Positions 11,162 to 21,863 of a stretch of 64,000 nucleotides of DNA are shown piece by piece. The DNA comes from Trichoderma breve (taxonomy: Eukaryota; Ascomycota; Sordariomycetes; Hypocreales; Hypocreaceae). The notes below the pieces were generated by a model. It ran no database searches and was not told the origin of the DNA. It worked only from the letters and a program-made list of their open reading frames with translations. Location of the stretch: positions 806,001-870,000 of the forward strand of contig NW_026611593.1 in the NCBI RefSeq assembly GCF_028502605.1, read 5' to 3'. The translations under genes and the position numbers were made by a program. The first letter of the stretch is position 1. Every line of letters starts with the position of its first letter.

Positions 11162-11947
11162 ATGGCAAATATAAAAGTTGCCACCCTGTTATTCGCGGCC
11201 TTCTCTGGTGTATGGGCTGATGTGGATTTATGGCGGTAAGACGTCGACAACAAAAGTATCCAGTATTTAACAAACAATCCTATACTAATGGAGTGTTCTA
11301 TTAGTCCTCCACAAGAATTATATGGCAGACTTGCAATCGCTTTTTTTCCAGACAGCCAGGGCGACTCCTGCAAGGCCAAGGACATCAGCAGAGCCATAAC
11401 TCTCACCACCCCTATCATCCCGGAGGCAAACACCTGCTTTAACATGAGTGACATTTTCTCCATGAACAGTAGTTCCGGCTTCTAAAAATCCAAGCAACAA
11501 AGTGGCGGGGATCCGACACCCTGGGGCGTTAGTTGGAATCTCATCAACCAAGATCTCTACGACGAAAACGCAAATTACACGCACACTTGGGTCAGGATGG
11601 TAAACGAGCTCGTGCCGCAGGAAGGCAGGACAAGTCAGTGGTTCTATGAGCAATATACGCTACCTGATTGCCAGGATGTGCGCCTTGGTGATGAAAAGAG
11701 CGACGATGTGCCGTTTTACTGGATCAACTGCCAAACCGATAAGCACGGTGACTGCAAGACTGCGGCATATCCGATTGGGAGTTTTGCCGTTTGGGGAACA
11801 CTAAATTATGATGTTCACGAAAGCAATGATAATTGCCGCAAGTGGACTGGGTTTGGAGCCGCGAGCACGGCGAGAATAAACGCCGGCTGGCTGATAGCGG
11901 CGCTGGTGATGGCTATGCTGGTGGTGGCTATGCTGGTGGTGGTGTAA
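11162..11947 (+). pseudogene. Small cysteine-rich secreted protein gene with an in-frame stop
   Basis: Exon 1 (11162..11235) encodes a clear signal peptide, MANIKVATLLFAAFSGVWA. A 69-nt intron with branch point TACTAAT follows, then exon 2 (11305..11947). The frame would give about 238 codons but contains TAA at 11483-11485 (codon 85). The same frame continues open for 153 more codons past it. The downstream half keeps spaced cysteines (LPDCQD, INCQT, GDCKT, DNCRK), an NYT glycosylation site and a hydrophobic C-terminus (AMLVVAMLVVV) that could be a GPI or membrane signal. A sequencing error, a recent nonsense mutation or stop readthrough could explain it. An intron removing the stop was looked for; the only candidate (26 nt) is too short. 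The function is unknown; an effector or cell-surface role is possible. Confidence 0.6.
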
Positions 11948-12106
11948 AGTCGTGGACAGGAGTTTGAGACGGATTTCACATATGAGGAGAACTATATCAA
12001 CTGGTACATGGCAATAATTGCAGTTTCTTTAAGATCAGTACTTAGTGCGATAATACTCAAGCCTCTCCTCTTTATGCGAGCCCTAAATTAAAGCCACTGA
12101 GGATGG

Positions 12107-13165
12107 TTATGCACGCCTCATCGCTGCCTGTTGCTCCTGCTGAGCTCTCGGCTGGAGTAACTCTCTCACTGATTGCTGGGCTTGCGCATAGGATTGCTCC
12201 TTGATTTTGTCTACCGTATCTTGTGGTATGTTTTCAGAGCCGCCAAATTTAGCTACTGCCGCTCCCATTAGGCGATTATAGATAAGACGGGTATGGGCCT
12301 GCATTTGTACCTGTAAGGTAGTATGTGCTTGCTGAGGTCCTTGCCCTTGATGTTGTGCTTGGGCCTCAGCATGTGCTTGTTGAGCTTGAGCCTGGGCCTG
12401 TGCCTGCTGCTGCTGTTGTATTTGCATGGCTACTATGGCTTGCATGTTGTTGGCGTTGACATTAACATTATCATTCATCATCATGTTTCCTAACTGTCCA
12501 TTTATCTGGCCCATTCGGGCCATCTGCTGTATTTGAGCCTGCATTTGTGGTGTCATCTGGCGTATCTGAGCACTATGCATATTCTGCAGCTGTTGAACAT
12601 ATTGTTGAGCCCACTGTTGTTGCTGCTGCTGTTGCTGCTGCAGCATCATTTGCCGTTGCATCATTTGCAACATTTGCTGTTGCCGTTGAGGAGTCATGCC
12701 TGCGCTTTGTGCAACAATTTCAATGCCATTAAAGTTGCCATTCGGCACAGCGGCGGCCACCATCTGCTGTTGCTGTTGCTGCTGTTGCGCAGGGCTTGGC
12801 TGATGGACCGCGTACAGGCCAGGACTATCGTTGGGCAGTATAGCACCCGTTGTGCGTGGCTTGTCGTTCTCTATTTTAGCTTTTGAAGTCGCACCTCGAT
12901 TCCACATCTCGGACTTAAACGGCCCATCGCTTTGTGTCGAGTCTTTCGATATTGTGTTCCGATTCCGCAATGGGAGCGCGGAAAGCTCATTTCTCTGTGT
13001 TGAGTCCCTTGAGATTGTGTTTCGATTCGATACCTCAGTTATGCCCCGTGCTTTATGCGGTTTGGAGGTTAATAGGCTGGCTGGCTCTGCCCGCTTGACA
13101 TTGGAGGATGGCGGTGCGAGTGTGGTGAGCTGGGAGAAATCCTTTCGGAGAAATCTAGGGTCCAT
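12107..13165 (-). CDS. Gln/Met-rich prion-like protein with N-terminal 21-residue repeats
   Basis: Single-exon protein of 352 aa with ATG at 13165. The N-terminal 100 residues contain NRNTISRD (47-54), NRNTISKD (68-75) and the weaker NRGATSKA (89-96), exactly 21 residues apart. The preceding ARGITEVS matches the BAG protein of 9650-10261. Residues about 124-290 are extremely rich in Gln with Met, Ala and Asn (several runs of 5-9 Q), typical of aggregation-prone low-complexity proteins. The last 60 residues (LIYNRLMGAAVAKFGG onward) look folded and helical. The function is not recognised. The DNA is CAG/CAA-rich microsatellite-like, so length variation among strains is likely. Confidence 0.65.
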   Translation of the reverse strand: MDPRFLRKDFSQLTTLAPPSSNVKRAEPASLLTSKPHKARGITEVSNRNTISRDSTQRNELSALPLRNRNTISKDSTQSDGPFKSEMWNRGATSKAKIENDKPRTTGAILPNDSPGLYAVHQPSPAQQQQQQQQMVAAAVPNGNFNGIEIVAQSAGMTPQRQQQMLQMMQRQMMLQQQQQQQQQWAQQYVQQLQNMHSAQIRQMTPQMQAQIQQMARMGQINGQLGNMMMNDNVNVNANNMQAIVAMQIQQQQQAQAQAQAQQAHAEAQAQHQGQGPQQAHTTLQVQMQAHTRLIYNRLMGAAVAKFGGSENIPQDTVDKIKEQSYAQAQQSVRELLQPRAQQEQQAAMRRA

Positions 13166-13776
13166 AGATGGGCTTTAGGATATCATTTACCGAGTGTCGC
13201 AAGCCGGATAAGTTTTGATAGCTGTTTTGTTCAAATCGATTAGGTATCGGTGTAGCTTCCTACCAGCATATCAATACCTAACATGAAGGAAAGATTGCTG
13301 TGAAACAACGTATGTGGTGCCGGTCTTGGAATAACATATGTGCCGATCTACCAATTAAAATCACAAGCAGAGCAGAGCCGAGATGAGCAGTTCACATACG
13401 AGAAGGATTAGACTAGCTGATACATGGTAATAATAATACTTTCTTTGGAATAAATTGCCGTGTTGTTGCAGACACTCTTTCCAGACGGTCTCGTTTCAGA
13501 AGCGCAGAAGGTTTTGGTCATTTTGGGACACCTCAATTGATGGATGTGAATGACACGCAACGGCAAGCTGCATGTATACCAAGTACATGCAATAACATGG
13601 GTCAAATAATAGACTTGATTCACTTCATGACCTCCGTTTTCATTATGGTGTATGTCATCCAGCCGACACAATTCAAATCCCATGTACTTAGGTGCAATCC
13701 ATATCCACCATCCGTTTCCAGCTAATCATTCATGATCCTCCTAGGAATCGCCTCATCGCCAACCACACCAAACACA
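13166..13776. other. Intergenic, nothing recognised
   Basis: Upstream flank of the Gln-rich gene up to the tRNA. No coding frame with supporting features was seen. Confidence 0.5.
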
Positions 13777-13887
13777 GGCTTCATGGTCTAGTGGTATGAT
13801 TCCTGCTTCGGGAAAACAAACCTGGAGTCCCCGGTTCTCTAGAATCGCCTTTGCAGGAGGCCCCGGGTTCGAATCCCGGTGAAGCCC
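13777..13887 (+). tRNA. tRNA-Pro(CGG) with 39-nt intron
   Basis: Cloverleaf found by eye. The acceptor stem pairs GGCTTCA with TGAAGCC plus discriminator C. The D arm is TGGTCTAGTGGTATGA. The anticodon stem pairs CCTGC with GCAGG, loop TTCGGG, anticodon CGG at 13809-13811. The T arm is CCGGG-TTCGAAT-CCCGG. The 39-nt insert (13813-13851) sits one base 3' of the anticodon, the canonical place for nuclear tRNA introns. A- and B-box promoters are internal. Confidence 0.93.
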
Positions 13888-14281
13888 CATCTTTTGCTGC
13901 TCTGAGCAACTATATCTTTTTTCTCGCTTCTGGACACTATCTTGATGGCATGTCCTGAGGTTGGATGTTGGTTCTCCAAGAATGAGTGGCGATTGTTGGT
14001 GTTTACTTTTCGTTACTCGCACGTTGCCAGCATCTTTTTGTTTGGCGTGTTTGCTCAGTGCTACCTTGCCTCTACTTGTACTGTACAGTTCCAGGCCAGG
14101 TCCCCAATTTCGGGTAAAAGTGGACGACCTCGGCAACCCGAATTGGGCATTTGGATCTCCCCGTTTAGTCAATTCAAAACACCAGCATTGATATCACGGT
14201 CTACACCTACACCTACATCTCCGTCCTCACACTCAATGTTATATCGCGATATTACTTGTCGTTAGTCAATCTCCTCCAAAA
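13888..14281. other. Intergenic between tRNA and thioesterase
   Basis: About 390 bp forming the promoter and 5' flank of the hotdog gene, with a CT-rich leader before the ATG. Nothing else was recognised. Confidence 0.5.
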
Positions 14282-14959
14282 ATGCCTCAACCAAACGAAA
14301 CAACAGTCACCCCCCTCTCCCTGACGCCCCTCAATCGCGTCCTCAGCCCTCCCCTAGGCCTCATCCCCCCCAACACGCCCCCAAGCCTCTACGCCTCCTC
14401 CGTCTCCCACTTCCTCTCCATCCCCTGGTGCGCATGCCTCATCCAGACCCCAAACACAATCCCCTTCATCCCGCAATGCTTCAACCCCCAGAGCCCAGCG
14501 CACGACCAGCTCGTCGGCTCTACGCTCTCCGGCCCACGAGGCCTACAGCACATGCTCTGCTTCTTCCACACGGAGGATGAAGCGCATTTACAGGATCACG
14601 AGCGCCCAATCATGCACGTGAGCTCTCTTTTCGCGCTGGGGCAGGGGCTTTCTGGGTATGAGGGTGTTTTGCATGGGGGCATGATGATGACCATGGTGGA
14701 TGAGGCGATGGGGGTGCTGCACGAGATTAATATGGCGCTGGGCAAGACTGGCGAGGTGTTTGGGACTGCGAGCGTGACGGCTGGGCTTGATATCAAGTTC
14801 TTGAAGCCGGGTCCGATCAATCAGACGGTGTTGGTGAATGCGTGGGTGGATGGCGTGGAGGGCAGGAAAACGAGGATCAAGTGCGAGGTTAGAGATGGAA
14901 ATGGGGTTGAGCTGGCACGATGCTCGAGCACGTGGGTTTCAGTCAGGCCAAGGATGTGA
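14282..14959 (+). CDS. Hotdog-fold thioesterase (4HBT/PaaI-type)
   Basis: Single-exon protein of 225 aa. The C-terminal half carries the hotdog signature GYEGVLHGGMMMTMVDEAMG (H131, G132-G133, D140), where the His/Gly loop and the acidic residue of the long helix act in acyl-thioester hydrolysis. It is followed by the antiparallel strands TASVTAGLDIKFLKPGP and ARCSSTWVSV. The first 80 residues are Pro/Leu-rich without a strong targeting signal. The substrate is probably an acyl-CoA; which one cannot be told. The first third is strongly C-rich while the rest uses G-ending codons, an odd internal shift in base use. Confidence in the fold is high. Confidence 0.85.
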   Translation: MPQPNETTVTPLSLTPLNRVLSPPLGLIPPNTPPSLYASSVSHFLSIPWCACLIQTPNTIPFIPQCFNPQSPAHDQLVGSTLSGPRGLQHMLCFFHTEDEAHLQDHERPIMHVSSLFALGQGLSGYEGVLHGGMMMTMVDEAMGVLHEINMALGKTGEVFGTASVTAGLDIKFLKPGPINQTVLVNAWVDGVEGRKTRIKCEVRDGNGVELARCSSTWVSVRPRM

Positions 14960-15151
14960 GAATTTCACGAGGATACAAAAGGCAGCGAGCGAGTGGCATA
15001 ATTAGGTAATTCGTTGGGTTCGAACATTACATTGCCAGCGACGACAAACGGGTAATAACGACAAATTGAAGGAAAGAGTGGTATCATATCATATCCATAC
15101 AGTCATAGAGATTCTCGGACACTTCTTTTTATCCCCTCCTCTTTTTTTTGA

Positions 15152-16939
15152 TCACTCCTCCTTTTTCTCGCGATATGGCAGCATGACTTCTACAGCCGCC
15201 TTGAGATGTTCCTGATCGGGGTTCCTCAACGCTGAATGCGCCGTCTCTAACTTGCTCTTTCTACCCGACTCCCAGCTCTCGTTGCGCTCGTTCAGCTCGC
15301 TCTCCACAGAGCTGAGACTCTCGGTGCTGCTATTCATGACAACCTGCATCATCTTGCCCTCGCTCTTCTTGATGGAGCGTTGCTCTTCCTTGAGCTTCTG
15401 CAGGCGCTCATCTTCAACGTTCATGGCGACGATGCCCAAACCGGGGAAGTTCTTCTCCAGAAACTTCTTGAGATCTGGCAGAATGGACTTATCAGGACGG
15501 TATGTTCCAGATTCGTTGTCAATGTAGAGCTGGTAGAATGCGGGGTTTGGAGGTGGTGGCTGGTTTGGCGGGCCTCCAGGGATGGGCTCGGACGGGTGTG
15601 TCTTTTCCTGAGGCTCGGGACTGTCATTGGAATCCGGGTGTTGCAGTCTTCGAATGAAGAATTCCCCTGAGCAAGCAATGTATTTCTCGGCATCTGCGTG
15701 CATGGTATGCTTGCTCAGGAAGTCGATGCCGAATTCCTTGCCCGTCTCGGTGAAGCGAAGTAGGCCGTCCAGCGTGAGTACGTATGTAAAGACGCGGCCG
15801 CCCTCGTCGAAATGAGCCATCCTTAGGAACTGGAGAGATGCTTGCTTAGAGCATGGCTCAAAGGTGCCATATTCGGTGGAGCCGCTATAATTGTAGATTC
15901 TGTGGTGCTGCTTGTGTAGGGCCTTGTTCAATATGGTGCCACGAATGCCAGTGGATGAAAAGAGCGAGCCGATAACTGGTCTGAATTCCACGTAGCGATG
16001 GTAGAGGACCGGAGGAACAGGTCCCTGGAGTTGTAGTTCGTTGGCTTGGAAGCTAGATATCAAAACGTCAGTCAATGATTCGTTCAATAAGTTGGATATA
16101 AGCGTGTAGATATCTTGCAGTATGGAATTAACTTACTCATATTTCGTAGACTTTGGGGTATCGTCGTTCGAGTTGTGCCCCTTTTCATCGTCACTTTCGT
16201 TGGCATTCACCTTTGTGCCGATCAGACGACCAATCATAGGACTATTATGCTTGATCCATCTAGTTGGGGCCAAGGTGCACATTTGCGCATACGGAGGATC
16301 TGACTTGCCCAAGACTTCCATGCTGATTCGCAACCGAGGAGCGATGTGGCTACCGTGCACGATGGCACTAGCGATTCCTTTGAGGATAAAGGCTCGCTTG
16401 CTCATGACACGCTTCTTGGCCTCAAACTCCTGGCCCGGAGGAGGGATCCCCGGCCAGTCATCAGAGATGGAGTCAACGTTGATGGTGACATTACCGAGTC
16501 TGTCGTCCTTGTCGGCAACATCCTCATCATACATTCTACACTTGAGGGTGAAGCCGGTAGGAGGCACATTAGACACAACCCATTCCTCTTCCCATTTGGG
16601 CTCCGTGGTTGTGTGCAGAGTTCGTGTCCTGTACTTTAAGTCGGGATCCTCCTTGTGACGCTTCGGCTGCGTTCCCTTGAGAGTTGCTACCAAGAAGGGG
16701 TCTGAAGATCCCGTGTGAAAATCCGCAATCGGGATGTTGGTCGCAGCATGAAAAACAAAGCGGACAGTGTATCCTTGAGGTGCATCAGGAAGTGGAGTCT
16801 TGTCAAAGCCACCGGGAGGGCCCTTGTGTTCGTGTTCTTCGTGTTCTTCATGGTGATGTTCATGTTCATGTTCATGGTGGCCACTGTCGCTCGACTCGGG
16901 CGTGGAGTCGTCGTGATGAGTGGTGATGTTTCCTGGCAT
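15152..16939 (-). CDS. C2-domain protein with His/Glu-rich N-terminus
   Basis: Two exons, complement(15152..16052, 16137..16939), 84-nt intron, 567 aa, ATG at 16939. Residues about 57-200 look like a C2 domain: YTVRFVFHAATNIPIADF, SSDPFLVATL, EPKWEEEW and YDEDVADKDDRLGNVTI, with Asp residues placed for Ca2+ and phospholipid binding. Residues 21-39 are almost only His and Glu, a potential metal-binding stretch. The C-terminal half is conserved-looking but unassigned, with a Pro-rich loop (GGPPNQPPPPNP) and a charged coiled-coil-like end. A role in membrane or lipid signalling is likely, but no specific function can be assigned. Confidence 0.8.
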
Positions 16940-18814
16940 GATGAGCGAATGAATGAATAATACAACAGACGATCAAACACCAAGTATGGAAATGGAAAAT
17001 GAAGCTCCAAGCGGGAGTATCGTGATGAGCAAGGCTGCCAAGACTCGAGTATCCGCGCTCAGCCTCACGAAAATGGCGAAATGACGTTGTGAGGGGTCGC
17101 CTGGTGATTTTGTACTTGTAACTCCAACTGGTAGGGCTAGAGCCGATCAGTCGTAGGTAGGGAAAAAAGGCCTCCAACGAATGGAACCAAGAGATGAATA
17201 AATAGCACGAGCTAAGCCAACTGAGGTGAGGCAGAGAGGTCAGCACATCAGCATTCCCAAGCTGTACAATATTGGCAGTAATACAAAAAATATCACCAAA
17301 AGCGGGATGCGCAAGGGTCAAAAATAGGAATCGAAAAAGGTACAGCCCGGGACAAGACGCATGGACTGTAATGGGCAAAAAAACGCCTTGCGCATCGCCT
17401 CTGTCACCTGCGTGCCAAATATGCGAACCGCTGCAGGCCACAGATCTAGAACCGCGTCTGTTAGTCTCTTCTTTTCCCTTGCCAAGATCATCGTCAGGGA
17501 AATCGCCCACTTACGTCACGGCGCCTTGCCGATTATCCGAGATATGTTGTAACAAAATCCGCAACAAGTTTCTTTTTCTTGGTGTTTGCTATTGCAAAGT
17601 ACATACATGATCCTTGTTGGCGTCTTTCTGTTTGTTTCGTCCCGCCCAGACCATCGGGATCAATCTACTCTCCGATAAGGCTCTCTCCATAGCTGATGTC
17701 ATCTCTCATATAAATCAGATGCTCGGCTGAGCTCATGCAGCAGCACAACACAGCACAGCATTGGAGTGGTGGACAAGCACTCAATCCGCTAAGGGATGGA
17801 TGATGTGCCACTAAAAGATGCCAAGTCAAGCCTCTATCCGCAGGGCGCTAGGGCGTTTCTCTTGGCGGAGCTGTCACCTAAAACATTGGGGGGTGTAACG
17901 GCGATATCCGGGCGGGAATCTGGAACCTCATAGACAATTGACAGTTGGTTGGCATGTGCTTCATGCTATTAATGCAGCCCGATATAGTTGCAGCTAAGAT
18001 AATACGAGATAGATAATGCAATAAAACTGTAAGTTTATTGAAAGAGTTGCTTTCACTTCTTCTATTGCTCATGTTGATATAGCTTGTCTGCTATCATGTC
18101 CGTTCCAAGTTAAAGTCATGTCGGTCGCATCGTGACCCGCTGAATCTGAGCTGCTACTCCTGCCAAGAGCCAGCACTGCCATTTCGCCAAGATTGTGTTA
18201 CTTGAAAAGTATTGGCCTTTTGCCCGCCAAGATAGGCATTTCCAAGACATGTATAATAATCACTCGATGAGAATTCACTGTTTTCCTTTGAAGGAATCAA
18301 TACAAAGTTATATCTTGTTTTGTTGGAATTTGTATAATACTGCTGCTATGGCAACATCGGTATATATATGTTCTTTTTCTCGCACAGCCTCGTTTTTCTC
18401 TCCAAGGCTCCAGGTGGGCTTGAAAATGATGTGAATTTTAGCACCCACGGATGGTATTCTCGTAAATGGTAAGCGTTAAAAATCATCCATCACTTCTGCA
18501 ATTGAAACCACTTCCTCATATCCTCACATCAAACGACAATTTCAATATCACGCAAGTCAATACTTGGAGTTGATTTTTGGAATCCTCTGGGCTATAGATT
18601 GCTACTCATACACATGTTCCCGAAACCCTTCAACCTATAAGCCCATTCCGTATATCAACTCATGGATACCTTAATGTCAGCCCACCCATCCGGCCCTGTG
18701 ACATAATGTTCCATCCATCCAGCGTCGTTCAAAAGCAAATGTCCACTACTCTGATCTAAGCCAATTCGTAAGATACTTGCGACAATGATCGATGCACGTC
18801 AAAGCACGTATCAT
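16940..18814. other. Intergenic 1.9 kb
   Basis: Lies between the 5' end of the C2 gene and the 3' end of the unknown gene at 18815. Minus-strand open frames at 16872-17510 overlap the C2 gene and appear non-coding. A CAGCA-rich patch occurs near 17735-17760. No RNA gene was recognised. Confidence 0.5.
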
Positions 18815-20004
18815 TTACTTCTTGGACGTCTGGGGGACCTGCAGAGAGGTCGAGCGAGAGGTCTTGGCCGACTTGCCTGGAGCCAGCGGCGGCTGGCTGA
18901 CCACCGGAGTCGAGACGGATCTGGCCTTTCCCTTGCCAAAGACTTGCTTCTTGGCCGGGCCGTTATCCTCGGGCTCTTCGCTGAAGAAGCGCTTCATGGT
19001 CTTCGCCGGGACAGGGACGAGCTCGGGTTGTGGCTTTTCGTAAAGCCACCCGTCTTCGTCCCCCTGCTCAGGTGGAATGAAATGACCAAGGACGCCGGCT
19101 GGTGAACTGTTAGAGCGATTGCAACTACGAGTCCAGGAATAAGGGATACCTTACCTTGCTCGTCGTCATCGTCGTCGCCATCGTCATCGTCATCGTCACT
19201 ATCTGGTAACTCTGCGAACCAACTCCGTTGCCATGTCTCAACCTTGACAGCGTCCATGGCCGAGTTGGATAGAAGTGCCTGCACAGCTTCGGCCGGAGTG
19301 ATCTTCTCCACGCAGCTGTCAAGCATGCCGAGAAGGTTTCTCTCCAGCATGGGAGCGCTCGACAACTGAGCGATGGGATACAGGCCGTGAGGGGAGTGAA
19401 AGGAAAGTCCAATACGGCCACCGGCCATCTGACTTCCGGGGCCCATGAGGCGCGATTTGGCGTCACGGATCTCCTTCTCAGTCAACTTCCAGTCTTTGTC
19501 TTTTTTGAACTGGAACGCCGTGGCGTCCTTTTCCTTTTCCTCAAATCGTTGAAGAAGTCGCTGGAGGCCGGCGATGAAGTGAGATCTCACGGTGGTGGTG
19601 GCAGCTCTGGGGTTGTCCTGACGAAGGATCCAGCGCTGTCTGGCTCGGAGAAGAGCAAACACAACATCCTTGGCCATTTTTTCCGACAACTCGATTTTTT
19701 GCATCTGGGAAGTCGTAGTAGCAACAACGGTCCAGTACGTACGGGGTCCCTGCACATCGAAAATAGGGAGCCATTTGTTGCACTGGACAAGGAGCTTGCT
19801 TAAATGGACAATAGCAATCTCGGTCGCCTTGTATGCCTTTTCAGGGCAAAGCACAGCAAGGGCTTCTTTCTCATTAGCCTTGCCTGAAAGAAGCTTGGTA
19901 GAAGGGAAGTGGATTCCTTCAGTAGTGTTGGTGAGATCGTGAAGGAAATCACTACGCTGCGTCTCCAAGCTGCGGCTTCGATTATGCTCTCGAAGAATAG
20001 TCAT
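18815..20004 (-). CDS. Conserved-looking acidic protein, function unknown
   Basis: Two exons, complement(18815..19098, 19155..20004), 377 aa, ATG at 20004. The intron is 56 nt. The unspliced frame also continues past the donor for 55 codons, but the spliced join restores a more natural sequence (DEQAGVLGHFIPPEQGDEDGWLYEKP). The N-terminal two thirds are helical (VFALLRARQRWILRQD, FIAGLQRLLQRFEEKEKD). A run of Asp (DDDDDDGDDDDDE) precedes a Ser/Lys-rich tail ending in TSKK, suggesting nuclear or ribosome-associated chemistry. I do not recognise the family. Confidence 0.75.
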
Positions 20005-21863
20005 CTTGACGGATGATGGCGGCCACTAGGCTGCAAAGGAGCACAGTTTGGAAGCTATTGGACTTGATTAGCATCTGTATCCAACGAGGGGGATGGGTAT
20101 CAACTCGTGATACCACTCACATCGTGGTGTTTGAAGTGCAGTTGAGCTTCAGAAGCAGGAAGCGTGTGTTGATCTTGACGCGAATCAACAAACGCGAGAT
20201 GTGTGAGGAAACTTCGTTTCAGTGTTTACGCAGCCGGCAGAAATTCTTCTTTATAATGAACGCGTGATGGACGACGAGTGGCAGCCAGCTGTCAGGAGTT
20301 TGGGCTGCCAGTCTCTGTGCAGGCCAGCTACTAATCCCCCCTGGTTGACACTCGAGGCTGGTAGCTGCACACTCGCTCACAGTGCACTCCCACGCTGTCT
20401 AATATTCCTGCAATGGGCAATTCATGCGAAGCAAAGCATTGAGGATGCGGTATCCAAAATCCGGGTCAACAATACCGGGAGGACTGATGATGAAGGGTTG
20501 CTGTGTTTAGGGGGCGGGTTGTTGAAGGTGCCATAAGAGAATAGCTTCACGCATAAGTGACAATAACTTCTATTGTTGACATAGAAGACAATGTAAGAAA
20601 GTGTGCATCTTTTTGGCTACCTACTATAGATAATATTGTCGTTGCCTAGCACTTTCTCGCCTCTTGTCTTATTGTTGTGATCTCAGGGTTGCGCCTGCAC
20701 ACTCGTTGGCGGGAAAGCTTCTCGTCTATATATTCAGCACCACCATTAACAGCCAAATTATCAACTTCACAAATGCAACATGAGACTGGACGTCAGTGAA
20801 CAAAGATATGTTCATTAAAAACATTCGGTTTCATCAATGTTGAGACACGAAACAGTTGATACAGTTACTCCTCAATAGACCGCGCAGTGTGCAGTTGAGG
20901 TTCAGTCTGTCGCCAAAGTGTATGCAAAAGCAACCACTGCGAAAACTACATGTACTATGCACTCGCACATCCTTCTACGCTGAGCACTCAGTCATTCATT
21001 AAAATGATTGCTTAAACTTGCTGCTTTTGTCAGCGTTGATACAATAGTGTGCCTGCACGGGAAGGATGTGTATAACTATTCAACACAGTTCCAGTTAAAT
21101 GGGCGCACAATCACCTGTATTTCGACTCTGTTATCTAATCTACTTTTTTCTGTCGTTTTTTGGCAGTTTCAGCTGCTTTTTATAACCGCTGCCGTGTCTT
21201 ATTTTCGTCTCAGCGCTTCGAGTTCGGCGCTTAATAGCAGCTCCATCATTTGATAGGTGATTCTAGAATCCCTGTCATGGGCAAAACTCCAGTCCGCACT
21301 GCACAAACGCCGACGAAAGTCAAGGGTAGCTGCAGCTGCAACTGAGTGTTGGTTCTGTTTGCTTCGGATAGTTGCAAGTGAATGTGATAATGAAATGATT
21401 TCTAACATCCCTGCCGTTGCCGGCAGGCCTCTGACATCCCCGCCTGATTTTAAGAACATGGCCACTTCTGCCTGCAGTTCAAATTCACTCATTTCCACCA
21501 TTTTTGCATCCCATTCCATACTTCTGCAGCCAAGAACAATTCAATTTTTCTATCCCTGCTACTGTTTCTACTACCACTACTACCGCTACCGCTTCTATTA
21601 CTGCTACTGCCTTCTACTTTCTTCTACAATTGGAACGCGATTTCGTATTCGGCATACCTGTATTATCACTTGACTCCTGCTAGGCTTTTCCTCTCCGCTA
21701 CTCTCCATCCCCTTTGTACCCATTCACCTTACTCTTCTGCTTCTGCTCTTTGTATTTGTTGCATTCTATTTATTGATTCGATAGCTTTTACCAACTCTTT
21801 TCGCTCTAATAAGATACTTCTACATCGACACCGTCGATACTAGGGCCCACTGATGGAGATACA
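20005..21863. other. Intergenic 1.9 kb, promoter side of the NLR gene
   Basis: Upstream of both the unknown gene and the NLR. It contains a degenerate trinucleotide-like (CTA/CTG) run at about 21555-21605 and a CT-rich leader before the NLR ATG. Short open frames near 21008-21673 show no protein features. Confidence 0.5.

Noticed and set aside
10000..13060. NRNTISKD repeats as HET-s-type (HRAM) amyloid motifs
   Set aside because: The 21-residue spacing and RN-x-x-KD core are suggestive, but the conserved Gly/Val/Asn pattern of HRAM motifs is not visible and no NLR partner with the motif lies nearby.
16872..17510. 212-codon minus-strand frame upstream of and overlapping the C2 gene
   Set aside because: Overlaps the C2 coding exon in another frame and has no domain features; probably leader sequence.
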